A DNA stretch of 12,650 nucleotides from Caldivirga sp. (GTDB lineage Archaea; Thermoproteota; Thermoprotei; Thermoproteales; Thermocladiaceae). Below the pieces are notes generated by a model. The model was not told the DNA's origin. It saw nothing but the letters and a program-made list of their open reading frames with translations, and ran no database searches. The stretch lies in contig JAPWUH010000023.1 in NCBI GenBank assembly GCA_028275645.1, forward strand, positions 1 to 12,650, in the 5' to 3' direction. Shown piece after piece: positions 1 to 6,341 of the stretch. Made by a program: the position numbers and the translations under genes. Position 1 is the stretch's first letter; each line of letters starts with the position of its first letter.

Positions 1-6
1 CTACAA

Positions 7-28
7 TTAAGCTTTACATGTAGCTTAA
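7..28. repeat. Short hairpin, 7-bp stem
   Basis: TTAAGCT (7-13) and AGCTTAA (22-28) are perfect reverse complements around an 8-base loop. One more base pair can form on each side if a bulged A is allowed. The site lies at the window edge, so its context is unknown. No T-run follows on either strand, which argues against an intrinsic terminator. It may have no function. Confidence 0.35.
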
Positions 29-46
29 ATTCACGGTCAAACTCCT

Positions 47-277
47 AATTGTTTATGGATTCGCATTTTCGCACAGTTCGCAACAGGGGTGAGGCTGGTG
101 TCGCAGTGGGGTTCATTTAATCGCTTCATGGGTTAAAAATTGATAGGGCTTTAAAAATAGGGTAAATATCCTATATAGGCAATGATACTTTTAATGGTAC
201 TTCACCCACAGCCCACCATCTATTGCCTACTGGAGGCTGGTTGCGATTTCCACGATTCAGCGAATCCATAAACAATT
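47..277. repeat. 231-bp segment bounded by an 18-bp perfect inverted repeat
   Basis: Bases 47-64 (AATTGTTTATGGATTCGC) recur as the exact reverse complement at 260-277. The similarity continues imperfectly for another 20 bases inward, with about half the bases matching and both arms ending in TCGCAAC, giving arms of about 38 bp (47-84 and 240-277). The interior is about 155 bp. It has a further 8-bp inverted repeat (176-183 / 222-229) and a 9-bp direct repeat, GAGGCTGGT (91-99 and 233-241). The layout resembles a miniature inverted-repeat element or the remains of an insertion sequence. I see no clear target-site duplication outside the arms and no transposase. The repeat is seen directly; the mobile-element reading is inferred. 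Confidence 0.5.
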
Positions 278-341
278 TAACCTTTGTAAACAAAATGGGT
301 AACTGGCCATTAGGAAACATCGTGGAGGATATATTATTCAT
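171..341 (-). other. Doubtful 56-codon reading frame, possible gene remnant
   Basis: A minus-strand frame opens with ATG at 341 (a second ATG is at 320) and ends at TAG 171-173. It crosses the right arm of the inverted repeat and ends in a basic, Trp-containing tail (residues 38-56). The right arm is read as MDSLNRGNRN. The left arm, read on the plus strand from ATG 55 to TAA 118-120, gives MDSHFRTVRN, so both copies keep an M-D-S-x-x-R-x-x-R-N pattern. This could be the trace of a duplicated coding segment, or it could follow simply from the shared DNA. I do not recognise a family, there is no Shine-Dalgarno site, and no promoter stands out. It may well not be a gene. Confidence 0.15.
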
Positions 342-435
342 TAAGAGCGAAAAGGATGGAGAAGATTAAGGCGCAGTTTCACTAGGCTGACACTACCATA
401 ATGCCGGTTGCATTGCCTTAATAGTCTTCATAAGG

Positions 436-447
436 GGCATGCATGCC
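436..447. repeat. 12-bp perfect palindrome GGCATGCATGCC
   Basis: A self-complementary 12-mer sits 56 bases downstream of the stop of the ribbon-helix-helix gene. Palindromes of this size can be dimeric protein sites or chance. No second copy is visible in the window, and no promoter lies beside it. Confidence 0.3.
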
Positions 448-502
448 TCATACCTGAGAAGCACTACCCCACTCTACACCTCCTAATTAGCCCGTACTCA
501 TG

Positions 503-856
503 CTAGCTACGCCGCCTAATTATGTCTAACCATGGGTTATTTACTAGGAAGCTTGGGGCATTAGTCTCAACCTGAGTTGGCGCAGTCTCACTAACCTGCT
601 TAGACTCACCCTGCGTCCGAGTAGTCTCATGGTTACCCTCAGGCTTAGCTATAATAATCTCGGGGCTTAGGGTTGTTAAGTTAAGCCTAACACCAGGCTT
701 TAGAATTAACTTCACGTCACCATGCCTAAGAGCCATGTATACCACAACGGCATCATTAACCATTGCGTAGATTGGCGTACCACTGCTAAGCGACTCAATG
801 TGAAGAGCCCTCCAAAGCTCCTCCCCAACCCTAACCTTCAACACCCTCCTACCCAC
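503..856 (-). CDS. Small ribbon-helix-helix (CopG/Arc-like) protein with a polar linker and conserved-looking tail
   Basis: This 117-residue protein starts at GTG 856. Residues 4-42 fit the ribbon-helix-helix pattern: a strand with alternating basic and hydrophobic residues (RRVLKVRVG), a helix (EELWRALHIESL), the turn S-G-T-P, and a second helix ending VNDAVVVYM. Such proteins dimerise and insert the strand pair into the DNA major groove, usually as repressors or antitoxins. No toxin gene is adjacent. Residues 43-70 may form an extra beta-rich segment. Residues 71-101 are a polar linker rich in Glu, Thr, Gln and Ser, probably disordered. The last 15 residues (FLVNNPWLDIIRRRS) are hydrophobic then basic and look like a docking peptide. 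GTG 856 is chosen because the ribbon strand begins at once and a weak TATA-like element lies about 25 bases upstream. The DNA target and role are unknown. The fold assignment is by pattern only. Confidence 0.7.
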   Translation of the reverse strand: MGRRVLKVRVGEELWRALHIESLSSGTPIYAMVNDAVVVYMALRHGDVKLILKPGVRLNLTTLSPEIIIAKPEGNHETTRTQGESKQVSETAPTQVETNAPSFLVNNPWLDIIRRRS

Positions 857-1036
857 AAATTGAAAAACAACCAGAGACTAATTAGGGTTACCTGGTTCAC
901 CGGTTTAACCAAGTACCTCGGGTCTCAGTGCACCAGTGTACCCTAGGAACCTGGGCCTCAGAGAACCAGAGACATAGCCATGGCAAATTTTCATTAAGGC
1001 CTAATGCAATGTCTAATAACACGAAGGATCTCATTA
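857..1036. other. 180-bp spacer between the ribbon-helix-helix and FkbM genes
   Basis: No gene is seen here. The spacer has a 10-bp direct repeat, AACCAGAGAC, at 869-878 and 964-973, and an imperfect 17-bp dyad at 894-910 (GGTTCACCGGTTTAACC, 7 of 8 outer positions broadly self-complementary with two mismatches). The dyad lies just upstream of the candidate TATA box of the 503-856 gene, a reasonable place for an operator of that ribbon-helix-helix protein, but this is speculation. No T-rich terminator follows the FkbM stop at 1037. Confidence 0.35.
878..884 (-). promoter_or_regulatory. Candidate weak TATA box for the 503-856 gene
   Basis: TAATTAG (minus strand) lies 22-28 bases before the GTG start at 856. 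This spacing fits a leaderless archaeal transcript beginning at or near the start codon. The match to the archaeal TATA consensus is modest, and there is no clear purine-rich BRE. Confidence 0.35.
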
Positions 1037-2059
1037 CTATCTATTCCTTACACACCTCATCAAGCCTAATTGATCTTTTGTATAATTATTGAAGTATTTT
1101 TTATAGAATTCCTTGTTCATCAATTGACAACTGAAGTCCTTATTAATAGCGCTTATGAGCTCGGTGACGGATCTATTGGTTACGTATGCATGGTACTCAA
1201 AAATAACCTCTTTGAATAACTTAACATGCTCATAATCATTGAGTATTATGTCATACTCGCAACCTTCACAATCTAACTTAAGTACAGCATTAGCAGGATT
1301 AACCTTAAATTTATTAATTACATCGCTGAGGGTTATTGACTCAATATTTACATAATCACCTGCGCCATGTCTCTTAAATTCATTTATTGAACCGCCTCTT
1401 ATATCTATGGGCACATTTGTTGGAACCTCCACAATCATGTGCCTATTACTTACCATCGCATTTATCGGAATAATTCTTCCCTCCATGTTATTGAGATGGA
1501 TGTTATAGAGCAATTCCTCGTAATTAGCAGGTAAAGGCTCAATAGCTATGACCTTCTTCGCACCCTTAAGGAGAAAGTATATTGCTGTGTCCCCAACAAA
1601 AGCTCCGACATCAATAACTACCTTTCCATTGACATCAATTCCCTCGTAATTACCAAAATCAAAAACCTCAAGAATAGGCCAATGCATATGCCTAAACCTC
1701 ACATTGCTCTTAGTCCAGTATTTATTCGCTAAATCATAAGCCCAACCGTTCTCAACAGCAAACCCTATGTCACTACTCTTTTCAAGTTCCTTAATCGGTA
1801 CATGCGCCTTATTCATGTAAGTAGCAATACCTTCCTTGCAGTCGTAATTCGTGATATAGCCATCGTAATAATCGTTAACTAAGCCCCCATAAGCTCTCAT
1901 TGAAATAATAGACCTAGAACCATCCTTGCAAATAACCTTGATATTGATGGAGTGAATAAGACCGAGTTTAGTTAAGTAATACCTAATGCCAACTAAGAAC
2001 CAATTACGAAACAATTTCCTACTAGCAAGTAATACCTTAATCCTACGAAGAGTGCTCAT
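1037..2059 (-). CDS. FkbM-family S-adenosylmethionine-dependent methyltransferase
   Basis: This 340-residue protein carries a class I methyltransferase domain in its second half. Motif I is VVIDVGAFVGDTAIYF (147-162). It is followed by the acidic residue of motif II in VIAIEPLPANYEELL (E174, which should bind the ribose). The FkbM signature KLDCEGCEYDII spans 261-272, and a strand VIFEYH spans 285-290. FkbM enzymes O-methylate sugars and polyketides, and in glycan loci they usually add methyl groups to hydroxyls of the growing or terminal sugar. Residues 1-130 are less typical and may form an accessory or acceptor-binding region. No signal peptide or membrane segment is clear, so it should be cytoplasmic. 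It lies 56 bases downstream of the GT operon but has its own TATA box, so it may be expressed separately. Family assignment is firm; the substrate is inferred from context. Confidence 0.9.
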   Translation of the reverse strand: MSTLRRIKVLLASRKLFRNWFLVGIRYYLTKLGLIHSINIKVICKDGSRSIISMRAYGGLVNDYYDGYITNYDCKEGIATYMNKAHVPIKELEKSSDIGFAVENGWAYDLANKYWTKSNVRFRHMHWPILEVFDFGNYEGIDVNGKVVIDVGAFVGDTAIYFLLKGAKKVIAIEPLPANYEELLYNIHLNNMEGRIIPINAMVSNRHMIVEVPTNVPIDIRGGSINEFKRHGAGDYVNIESITLSDVINKFKVNPANAVLKLDCEGCEYDIILNDYEHVKLFKEVIFEYHAYVTNRSVTELISAINKDFSCQLMNKEFYKKYFNNYTKDQLGLMRCVRNR

Positions 2060-2071
2060 TAATGATCATTA
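2060..2071. promoter_or_regulatory. Palindrome TAATGATCATTA abutting the FkbM start codon
   Basis: This perfect 12-bp palindrome touches the ATG at 2059 and lies between the TATA box and the start. On a leaderless or near-leaderless transcript it would overlap the transcription start, so a bound dimeric repressor could block initiation. The ATG inside the palindrome is out of frame with the gene. An operator role is inferred; only the symmetry is seen. Confidence 0.35.
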
Positions 2072-2080
2072 GCCACGCAA

Positions 2081-2090
2081 GTATTTTAAA
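2081..2090 (-). promoter_or_regulatory. TATA box for the FkbM methyltransferase gene
   Basis: TTTAAAATAC (minus strand) is centred about 27 bases before the ATG at 2059, the standard archaeal TATA position if transcription begins at or just before the start codon. The bases upstream (GGTAATAC) could serve as a BRE. It is among the best promoter-like sites in the window and implies that the methyltransferase can be transcribed apart from the GT operon. Confidence 0.6.
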
Positions 2091-2115
2091 GTATTACCTA
2101 TAAGACAGTTTATAA

Positions 2116-3360
2116 TTATTTAACTGAACTTAAGATTTGAAGGAACTTTTCTGCATTACCTTCTCCGAATTTCTGTGCTGCATACCTTCTCATTTCATGC
2201 TTATCAAACCTTTGCTCTATAATTGTTGATATTGCCTTCGCCACCTCCTCTGGCGTAGGATCAGTGGTGATGCCATAATTACCCACTATTTCAGGGATAC
2301 CACCCCTATTAGAACCTACCACAGGAACGCCAAGGCTTATAGACTCCGCAGCCACTAAACCAAATGGCTCTGGCCATATACTGGGTAAAACTGTAGCCCT
2401 AGCCTTAGCCATCATGCTGAAGTATTCAGCATCAGGCAACCTACCGAGGAACCTAACCCACCCCTCAACACCAAGCCTCCTCGCCAAACCCTCCAACCAC
2501 GAATTTGATGCACCAGTCATGTAAAGCCTTATATCGATACCCTCATTCAACAATATTTTCAAGGCATTCAGCAGTATGTGAGGACCCTTAACTGGGTTTG
2601 CCCCGCCAGCGTAAAGTATGTAATCACCTGGCTCATCCGGGAATGCTGAGACGTAGCGCCATGGACGCTGAGCAATCGTATTATACAAGACCCCAATTCT
2701 GCCCTTAACCTCAGGTAAGTGAGCTAAGATAATCTCCTTGGTTGCATTGGAAACCGCTATGAAATAGTCAACATCATCAACAACACTTCCCATCAACCCA
2801 CGCCACCTAACATAATCCATAGGCCCCTTAACAAAATCCATTAACCAATACGCCCTAGCCCTAAAACCGTCTAAAATACCTACCTTTCTAAGCTCCATAT
2901 TTATCCCCTGCTTACAACCAATGAGCCTCCAAGCCGAACAACCTTCAAGACAAACATCACTGAATCTATAGGAAGCACCCCACCAGGGGCATATTAAGGC
3001 ATAGGAGTGAACATGCACCACAATAGGCACTTTCCTAATTCTCTTTATTCTTGAAGCAACGGAATACTCTATGTCAGTTATCCATACAACATCAGCCCAA
3101 TCAATAAGCTTCTTCATACCTTCAATACTCATTACGGGATAACCCATAACGACGCTACATGGAACCTTATATACATCCACATTTACATTATTTTTAAGGG
3201 AATTTACTATTTGAGCTACAGCCTCTTCGCATGTTAAAATTTTAAACATTATCCTATTGCTAAGTAAATTAATAAACTCAAGTGTAGCTATTTGAGCACC
3301 ACCAAACCCTAACCCATGCATCACCGCTACAACTCTCAGCATATGGTTTTTGTCAGGCAT
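2116..3360 (-). CDS. GT4-family glycosyltransferase with a cysteine cluster in the N-terminal domain
   Basis: This 414-residue retaining glycosyltransferase has a GT-B fold. The acceptor-side domain opens with VVAVMHGLGFGGAQIATLEF (10-29), where GG lies in the usual N-terminal glycine loop. The donor-side domain has YILYAGGANPVKGP (247-260) and the GT4 signature EPFGLVAAES (331-340) with its two glutamates. After the HVHSY motif (116-120) comes a cysteine-rich stretch, C124, C137, C141 and C149. Comparable CxxxC-containing insertions follow the H-x-H/H-D site in some GT4 enzymes and may be a metal site or disulfides. The start at ATG 3360 is favoured over the ATG at residue 7 because a strong Shine-Dalgarno site lies 6 bases before it. 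It is the last gene of the GT operon before the methyltransferase promoter, and its base composition is ordinary, unlike the AT-rich gene upstream. The sugar is unknown. Confidence 0.9.
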   Translation of the reverse strand: MPDKNHMLRVVAVMHGLGFGGAQIATLEFINLLSNRIMFKILTCEEAVAQIVNSLKNNVNVDVYKVPCSVVMGYPVMSIEGMKKLIDWADVVWITDIEYSVASRIKRIRKVPIVVHVHSYALICPWWGASYRFSDVCLEGCSAWRLIGCKQGINMELRKVGILDGFRARAYWLMDFVKGPMDYVRWRGLMGSVVDDVDYFIAVSNATKEIILAHLPEVKGRIGVLYNTIAQRPWRYVSAFPDEPGDYILYAGGANPVKGPHILLNALKILLNEGIDIRLYMTGASNSWLEGLARRLGVEGWVRFLGRLPDAEYFSMMAKARATVLPSIWPEPFGLVAAESISLGVPVVGSNRGGIPEIVGNYGITTDPTPEEVAKAISTIIEQRFDKHEMRRYAAQKFGEGNAEKFLQILSSVK

Positions 3361-3366
3361 TTTTAA

Positions 3367-3374
3367 ATCACCTT
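3367..3374 (-). promoter_or_regulatory. Strong Shine-Dalgarno site AAGGTGAT
   Basis: AAGGTGAT on the minus strand lies 6 bases before ATG 3360 and is a near-ideal complement to the archaeal 16S 3' end. Most genes in this operon have weak or no such site, so this gene, which follows an A-rich 42-base spacer instead of overlapping its neighbour, seems to rely on independent ribosome loading. The site fixes the start at 3360. Confidence 0.75.
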
Positions 3375-3402
3375 TTTATTATTTTTATTTTATTATTAAT
3401 TT

Positions 3403-5130
3403 TTATTTGATGAGTATCCCTATTCCAATATTATATACGCTGTATACTAGGTCTACGTTATTAAGTTTAGCTAAATACATTTTATCACCAATTATGATAT
3501 TGTAATTCATTGCTATGGAATTATTAAAAGGTGGTGCCTGCTGCAGGATAAGAACAAACCTAGGTTCTCTTAAATTATTTATCAAAGTATAATTATAATA
3601 TTGAATATTTGGTTCAGTCACAAATACATTATACGATACCATAAGTCTAGGCACAATGTAATCTCTTATAAAGTAATATGGAAGTGATGGTGAATCAAGA
3701 ATTGCAATACCAGATCCCTGACTATTCTCCAAAATATGTGTTAAGTGAATAGATTTCAATATCTCGGCAAAAATATCATACTTTACGTATATTTCAGAAA
3801 AATATACCTTATTTCCATTTATCGAAGAACCTATCAAGATCATAATTGAACATAATATCACAAGAATTATACTTAATAATTTATAATTTTTAATATACTT
3901 TACCTCTCTACTTATCTCCATAAATGAAAAAGTCGCAATTGCACTTAAAAATGGCAATAATTTAAGTGACATATCACCCTTATAAGGCGTAAATAAAAAT
4001 AAGAAAATGAATGATAATCCAATAATAATTAGAGGAGCAAGATATATCATAAACTTCTTTTCCTTTAAGAGTTTGAGCAACCCGAAAAGGGAAGAAACAA
4101 GCGCAACCACTAGTAATAGGAATAAAAATGTTACATAGAGTGCGAATTCTGGTAATGTATAATCCAAAGGAGTATACTTATGAATACCAGCACTAATGAC
4201 CGGACCGCCTGTGCTCAATAGGTAACCAATAATAGCTTTAATCATAGAAATCAGTGGAACTGCAAAATATGTAACATACCAAAGCAAATAGGCGAGAATA
4301 GACATCATGGCTAAAGCTGAAAAAACAAAAATAATCCTTCTATTTTTCACCGTAAAGGAATAAAGGAAAAATCCAATTGAGGTAATGAAAAGAGCTATTG
4401 CCGAATCCGAAACCGAAAAAGTAACAGTAAACATAAGTATCGTTATCATTATCAAAATCTCCGAACTATTATTTTCTAAAAGCAACATTCTATAGAATAA
4501 ATATACCAAAAATATATATAAAATTATACCAAAATTTTGATATATAAATACAAATATAAGCTTATAATTAAATATAAAAGTTGAGAATAAAATAGCAATT
4601 ATCAGCGGGTGAAGATATATATTTGTTCTTTCAAAAATATCAAAAATTATCCATAAAAATATTACGTAAAGTATAATAGTAAGAATAGGTAATTCCATCA
4701 ATAAATATATTGGCAATGTCGTAATCTCATTTAAGGACGCCAATAGTATATATGCTGCAGGATAACTTGTGTATTCAGGCCTATAAATACCATCCATAGG
4801 CGCAGGAAAATGACCATTCAACGATATATATAATGCCACATTCTCCTGTGCCTTTAAATCCCATGTTAACGCTGTTGAGAAATGGGTAGCTAGATTATTA
4901 AGCAGTCCATAGATAAATGGAATAATAATCAATATTAATATCATAACTTTTTTATTTTTTCGTGCATATACTATTGATAAATATATTATATAAATACTTA
5001 AAATAATATTGCCCATAATATATGATAAATAGTTATACCACAAAAATGCTATAGAACTCGATATGATAAATAATAATAAAATAAAAATGAATAGTAAATG
5101 TGAAAGATATAGCTTTCTCATATGAATCAC
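3403..5130 (-). CDS. Polytopic membrane protein, possible GT-C-type glycosyltransferase or polymerase
   Basis: This protein of about 575 residues has roughly 12-14 hydrophobic spans, beginning at residues 10-32, 36-55 and 62-80, with the last near 415-435. About 140 mostly soluble residues (436-575) follow, probably outside the cell. The first large loop (about 82-122) contains TWDLKAQENVALYI and then YRPEYTSYPAAYILLASL. An early acidic residue (D91 or E95) followed by a Y-x-x-Y-P-x-x-Y segment before the next span is the layout of GT-C enzymes, which use polyprenyl-linked sugars. I do not recognise a named family, so a Wzy-like polymerase is an alternative. It overlaps the preceding GT4 gene at GTGA (5127-5130); an ATG at 5121 is an equally possible start. 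Base composition is extremely AT-rich (7 G+C of 60 at 4501-4560), unlike the operon flanks, which suggests foreign origin. Confidence 0.75.
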   Translation of the reverse strand: MIHMRKLYLSHLLFIFILLLFIISSSIAFLWYNYLSYIMGNIILSIYIIYLSIVYARKNKKVMILILIIIPFIYGLLNNLATHFSTALTWDLKAQENVALYISLNGHFPAPMDGIYRPEYTSYPAAYILLASLNEITTLPIYLLMELPILTIILYVIFLWIIFDIFERTNIYLHPLIIAILFSTFIFNYKLIFVFIYQNFGIILYIFLVYLFYRMLLLENNSSEILIMITILMFTVTFSVSDSAIALFITSIGFFLYSFTVKNRRIIFVFSALAMMSILAYLLWYVTYFAVPLISMIKAIIGYLLSTGGPVISAGIHKYTPLDYTLPEFALYVTFLFLLLVVALVSSLFGLLKLLKEKKFMIYLAPLIIIGLSFIFLFLFTPYKGDMSLKLLPFLSAIATFSFMEISREVKYIKNYKLLSIILVILCSIMILIGSSINGNKVYFSEIYVKYDIFAEILKSIHLTHILENSQGSGIAILDSPSLPYYFIRDYIVPRLMVSYNVFVTEPNIQYYNYTLINNLREPRFVLILQQAPPFNNSIAMNYNIIIGDKMYLAKLNNVDLVYSVYNIGIGILIK

Positions 5131-6341
5131 GAAGGTATCCTTTCTATTTCATTAATAAATTTATGCTCAAAATTTCCTAATGTGAACTCGTTTACACGAT
5201 TGAATATGCTTTTTCGTATCTCATTCAACTCATTCCTATTAAAAGTCAATATATTATAAATAATTTCTGAAAGTTCATGGATAGTTTTAAAGCCAAATCC
5301 ATATTTACCTTCCTTCACTATGTCAATCCATGACCCACTTGTGTAACTCTTGTATACAACAGGTATTGCACCAGCAGCCATGCCTTCAGCAGCGGCTATT
5401 CCAAAGGGTTCAAACCTCTTAGCATGAACTATTATTTTTGCTTGAGATAATACGATCCATTTCTTTTCTTCACTTACATTAGTAAGAATAAATACATCAT
5501 TTTTCAAATCATATATTTTAATTTTCCTAAGTAAATAATTATAATAATTCTTATCAATTAATGAACCTATTATAGCCAGCTTTAAATTATTAGTTCTTCT
5601 TTTAACCATAGCGAAGGCTTCGATCACTGTTCCATGATATTTACCTGGAGATATTACACCTAATGAAACAATTAAATTTTTCTTTTCACCATTAGTCTCT
5701 ACTTTAATAGACCGTGGCGTAAACACTGGGGGATACAGAATAGGGGCATTAATACCCCAAGTCTTTTTGGCGTAAATTGATGTAATTGTTGAATTCGCAA
5801 GTACTTTTATGTCCCAATCCTTAATGTTACCTGCGTAGAAATATCTCCAGAGAAGTGTCTTCCTAAGAAATCTTTCCTTAATGATTTCAAAATAATTTAC
5901 ATTCTCTGTATCAATCATATCATAAATATTGAATAACAAACGAGCCGCATAGGGGAAATGGGAATATACCACCAAATTGCTGCTTACCTTATCCCATTCA
6001 AGTGATGGTATATCATCAAACAATATTATTAAATCCGACTCATATCTAGATACTACATCCCTTATCATATTAATATAATGTGAAAGAGAAAAGAATCTGA
6101 GCCTTGAAAAAAATGAATATATTCCCTTACTGGCATTATAATACCTCATAGTCAAAGATTTCCCTAAATAAGTAGAAAGAGATGTCCCATGTATTCTATC
6201 TAGTTCTTCAACAGGAAGTCCATCCAATGCAAACAACCTGACCCTATAGCCTCTTCTCAACAAAATATTAACCATGTGCAAAGTTACCCTAACACCACCC
6301 CCTGTACCATTAAATAAATTGATTACTATAATTGTCCTCAT
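5127..6341 (-). CDS. GT4-family glycosyltransferase, resembling the ALG2/ALG11 branch
   Basis: This 404-residue GT-B enzyme opens with a glycine-rich N-terminal loop, NLFNGTGGGVRVTLHMVNIL (8-27). It has YSHFPY (126-131), VLANS (180-184) and ILYPPV (201-206), then a donor domain beginning NLIVSLGVISPGKYHG (222-237) and the GT4 signature EPFGIAAAEGMAAG (311-324) with E311 and E319. The H-F-P, N-S and L-Y-P-P-V series is shared with mannosyltransferases of the ALG2/ALG11 kind, so a mannose or related hexose donor is a fair guess but not shown. It starts at ATG 6341, inside the stop of a truncated GT4 stub (ATGA overlap), and ends in a GTGA overlap with the membrane protein gene. No clear Shine-Dalgarno site precedes it, so coupled translation is likely. 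It shares the AT-rich composition of the membrane gene and probably moved with it. Confidence 0.88.
   Translation of the reverse strand: MRTIIVINLFNGTGGGVRVTLHMVNILLRRGYRVRLFALDGLPVEELDRIHGTSLSTYLGKSLTMRYYNASKGIYSFFSRLRFFSLSHYINMIRDVVSRYESDLIILFDDIPSLEWDKVSSNLVVYSHFPYAARLLFNIYDMIDTENVNYFEIIKERFLRKTLLWRYFYAGNIKDWDIKVLANSTITSIYAKKTWGINAPILYPPVFTPRSIKVETNGEKKNLIVSLGVISPGKYHGTVIEAFAMVKRRTNNLKLAIIGSLIDKNYYNYLLRKIKIYDLKNDVFILTNVSEEKKWIVLSQAKIIVHAKRFEPFGIAAAEGMAAGAIPVVYKSYTSGSWIDIVKEGKYGFGFKTIHELSEIIYNILTFNRNELNEIRKSIFNRVNEFTLGNFEHKFINEIERIPS

Larger units (their letters stand above)
1..502. other. Non-coding stretch downstream of the ribbon-helix-helix gene
   Basis: No reading frame here has a convincing start, a recognisable domain or a family resemblance. 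The stretch holds a short hairpin near the left edge (7-28), a 231-bp segment bounded by an inverted repeat (47-277), a doubtful 56-codon frame (171-341, minus strand) and a 12-bp palindrome (436-447). I see no tRNA, rRNA, CRISPR repeat or T-rich terminator at the end of the gene that stops at 503. The combination of inverted repeats and short decayed frames suggests the debris of a mobile element, which is an inference. Confidence 0.6.

Noticed and set aside
166..369. Plus-strand open frame opposite the doubtful minus-strand frame, with a late ATG at 295
   Set aside because: It has only a TTG at 223 or a late ATG as start, no ribosome site and no recognisable family; the region is better described as repeat debris.
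722..946. Plus-strand open frame antisense to the start of the ribbon-helix-helix gene
   Set aside because: It is rich in Asn, His, Thr and Pro without domain features, has no promoter, and overlaps a better-supported gene.
894..960. GGTTC-containing stretch that could suggest a tRNA T-arm
   Set aside because: No acceptor, D-arm or anticodon stem can be paired around it on either strand.
3375..3415. T-rich plus-strand tract as a transcription terminator
   Set aside because: Transcription here runs on the minus strand, where the tract reads as A-rich, so it cannot be a U-run terminator for these genes.
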